The notes below the pieces were generated by a model. That model was given only the letters and a program-made list of their open reading frames with translations, ran no database searches and had not been told where the DNA came from. A stretch of DNA of 64,000 nucleotides from Bacteroidales bacterium (GTDB taxonomy: Bacteria; Bacteroidota; Bacteroidia; Bacteroidales; ML635J-15). Below are positions 62,000 through 64,000 of this stretch, piece after piece. The position numbers were made by a program, and so were the translations under genes. The DNA is taken from the NCBI GenBank assembly GCA_031275085.1, contig JAISPG010000056.1, forward strand, positions 62,001 through 126,000, written 5' to 3'. Numbering within the stretch: position 1 is the stretch's first letter; every line of letters starts with the position of its first letter.

Positions 62000-64000
62000 T
62001 TATCTGCTCCGCTGGTTAGAATTCTGACGTGAGCTATTATTAGTATTCTCCCTGGTATTATTCTGTTTTTGGTTTGAGGTAGATTGCCTGTTCGTATTAG
62101 GCGTATCGGAAGAACGATTTATTGATTGCCTGTTATTGTTTTGTGTAGGCTGAGTAGACGGACGCTGATAAGTATTTTGATTGTTTTTATTTGTATTTGC
62201 AGGACGTGCCGTACTATTATTATTCCGGTTTGTATTATTAGAATTATTTGCAGGTCGTGTCTGAGTATTTGACGCAGGTTGCCTGTTTGTATTTTGAGTA
62301 TTACCAGAGTTGTTGTTATTCTGTGACGGCTGCCTGTTCGCGTTTTGTGTATTATTAACAGTACCCGATGGGCGTTGCCTGTCGGTATTATTATATACCG
62401 GTCTCTTATCCACTTCTTTTGTCAGGTCAGCAGGACGAGCTCTGTTACCATAATTATAATTATTTTCTCTGGTATTTGTATTTTGCCTGTCAGGAGAAGA
62501 TACATTACCGCGTGTAGGAGTAACTCCCACCCTGTTATAATTATATATATTATTATTATGAACTTGTTTAGAAGCAGTTTCCCGTCTTACAGAGACATTT
62601 GTTCCGTAACGAACTGCCCTGTTTGTTGCACTCCTGTGTCCATAATAGTGATTATATGGTATACCATATGGAGGCCTGTAGACCGGTGGTCCCCACCATC
62701 CGCATCCCATATATCTGTGATGTCCCCAATGATGCGGTCTCCATGGCGAATAAAAGCCAAACCACCCGTAACCTCCTATTCCATAACTTATATTCATCGA
62801 CCAGCCGTACCATGGATTATAATACATTCCGAATCCCCACGTACGAGGACGCGGAAAATAATATCTACCTTTCCAGGGTCGATAATAATGTCCTGTACCG
62901 TAAACAATTACAGGTCCAACTACATAATTTGAAATATATCCACTTGTATATCCTACATACACAACTTCAGGCGTACTGTGATAAATATTTACATATTTCA
63001 CGTTATAAGCCGGGGAACTCGGAGGTATATCATTGACATGTTGCGGACGATAGTCGCTTACTACCCATGGACCGTCAGGAGAATTACTTGTAAACCACAC
63101 ACCGTCATCAACCAGAAAATAAGTATTACCTTCCAATAAAACTGTTCCCGAACTATTGGTTGCCAGTTGAATATTTGTACCCTGTATTATTTCGAAAGCC
63201 GGATCTCCGTCATATTCAACCTCAGTTCTGGTAGTACTTCTGTTTACTATTGCAGTATGTGGGATCTGAGCATCTTTTATTGCTTCCTGAGAAGCTTTTG
63301 TTCCGGGCACACTAGCTAATACTACGTCTTTATCTGATCCCTCAGGTATTTTTGCAAAATCTGCAGGCAACTTCTGCGGCTCTACATAACTCCACGACCC
63401 ATCCAGCCTATTTGAAGCGTACCAGCGACCAGATAAAAGAACATAATAAAGTTGATTATCAATATCAAATAATATCTGATCTTCTGTATTACTTACAAAA
63501 AGTAAATTAATCCCTTCAATTGGAGAAAATTGCGGTTCACCTTCTGTCTGTATCAATTCAGCCGGTACTGTACTTATTATAATTTTTGGATAAAAATTCC
63601 CCTTACTTTCAGCTACAGCCTGCTCATCGGTTTTTAGCGATTTAGCCATATCTTTCACTGCCTTAGGCGTATTTTTTTCAGGCAAATAATTACCGGTTGC
63701 CGAACCTGCTTTATACCATAACTCACCATTGCTCAAATAAAAATTATTCTGATATTTTAATATCAGGAATGGCGTGTTTACAACTGCTTCAATGCCACTT
63801 GCAGATGTACTGTTTATAATAGGATCACCATCTATACTTACCAGTAAAGATGATTCTTTAGCATATATGATTTTTGGTGGTGTATTATTGATACCTGCTT
63901 CAAATTCTCTTTCACGGTTTGCATTATTTATATCAGCATTTATATCCTGTATGTCCAGCATAGGCTGTTTACTATTAAAAGTTTGCTGAATAAGCAGGAT
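62000..64000 (-). CDS. Surface-type protein with Trp/Gly-rich middle and Asn/Arg-rich tail, 5' end outside the window
   Basis: The frame is open to the right edge, so the true start is probably beyond it; the first Met inside the window is at 63961 and has no signal peptide, although the protein looks exported. The N-terminal half has repeated beta-modules with W-Y patterns (ELWYKAGSATGNY, SGRWYASNRLDGSW, DGVWFTSNSPDGPW). A Trp/Gly/Tyr-rich middle follows (PWKGRYYFPRPRTWGFGMYY), then about 190 residues of Asn/Gln/Arg/Thr low complexity. Similar proteins are annotated as carbohydrate-binding family V/XII-like; the function is unknown. The terminator is shared with the gene on the plus strand. 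Confidence 0.72.
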   Translation of the reverse strand: MLLIQQTFNSKQPMLDIQDINADINNANREREFEAGINNTPPKIIYAKESSLLVSIDGDPIINSTSASGIEAVVNTPFLILKYQNNFYLSNGELWYKAGSATGNYLPEKNTPKAVKDMAKSLKTDEQAVAESKGNFYPKIIISTVPAELIQTEGEPQFSPIEGINLLFVSNTEDQILFDIDNQLYYVLLSGRWYASNRLDGSWSYVEPQKLPADFAKIPEGSDKDVVLASVPGTKASQEAIKDAQIPHTAIVNRSTTRTEVEYDGDPAFEIIQGTNIQLATNSSGTVLLEGNTYFLVDDGVWFTSNSPDGPWVVSDYRPQHVNDIPPSSPAYNVKYVNIYHSTPEVVYVGYTSGYISNYVVGPVIVYGTGHYYRPWKGRYYFPRPRTWGFGMYYNPWYGWSMNISYGIGGYGWFGFYSPWRPHHWGHHRYMGCGWWGPPVYRPPYGIPYNHYYGHRSATNRAVRYGTNVSVRRETASKQVHNNNIYNYNRVGVTPTRGNVSSPDRQNTNTRENNYNYGNRARPADLTKEVDKRPVYNNTDRQRPSGTVNNTQNANRQPSQNNNNSGNTQNTNRQPASNTQTRPANNSNNTNRNNNSTARPANTNKNNQNTYQRPSTQPTQNNNRQSINRSSDTPNTNRQSTSNQKQNNTRENTNNSSRQNSNQRSR

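Overview
The window looks like chromosome from an anaerobic member of the Bacteroidota, most likely Bacteroidales or a close relative. The DNA is AT-rich. Several upstream regions carry the Bacteroidota promoter pattern (TTG/TTTG, about 20 nt, TAnnTTTG), and starts generally lack Shine-Dalgarno motifs. Gene content agrees: a PorP/SprF protein next to a type IX (type B) cargo protein, a serine palmitoyltransferase-like enzyme, HmuY/HmuR-type heme uptake, CarboxypepD_reg-type TonB receptors, and oxygen-sensitive 2-oxoacid:ferredoxin oxidoreductase. I saw no rRNA, tRNA, CRISPR array, prophage or intact insertion sequence.

Layout. 1-1.6 kb: three unrecognised or truncated genes, a small accessory patch. 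1.8-8.5 kb: a membrane HdrD/DsrMK-like Fe-S oxidoreductase with a serine palmitoyltransferase-like enzyme, then a threonine-synthase-like PLP enzyme, an SDR and a VOC protein. 8.8-11.7 kb (minus): cutC and a PpiD-like foldase. 11.9-17.3 kb (plus): a tight envelope cluster of coaX, outer-membrane barrel, TPR protein, lptC, small membrane protein and CNNM/CorC protein. 17.2-32.9 kb (mostly minus): PatB/MalY lyase, a lipoprotein, a T9SS cargo/PorP pair, a YggS-type PLP protein, an Mpv17-like protein, ADP-forming acyl-CoA synthetase, a three-gene cassette (DRTGG protein, GHKL ATPase, [FeFe]-hydrogenase-like protein), PAP2 phosphatase, obg and adk. 33-44 kb: ABC-F ATPase, a TonB receptor, a DUF4153-like membrane protein, guaA and korAB. 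44-50.5 kb (minus): a complete RND tripartite efflux operon, divergent from an AraC regulator. 52-61 kb (plus): a six-gene heme operon corresponding to hmuR-hmuY-hmuS-hmuT-hmuU-hmuV. 61.4-64 kb: a small lipoprotein and a large surface-type protein running off the right edge.

Functional themes. Ferredoxin-linked fermentation is indicated by korAB, ADP-forming acyl-CoA ligase, the HdrD-like protein and the hydrogenase-like cassette. Envelope biogenesis is represented by LptC, barrel proteins, PAP2, PpiD and T9SS. Metal and heme handling is represented by the hmu operon, two TonB receptors and CutC. The hmu operon is the most striking unit: a double-anchored CobN-like chelatase sits with a TolQ/ExbB-like and an ExbD-like small protein and no AAA+ chelatase subunits, which suggests dechelation or transport powered by proton-motive force. 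GC-rich dispersed repeats, including an inverted pair about 30 kb apart, sit in the intergenic DNA and stand out against the AT-rich background.
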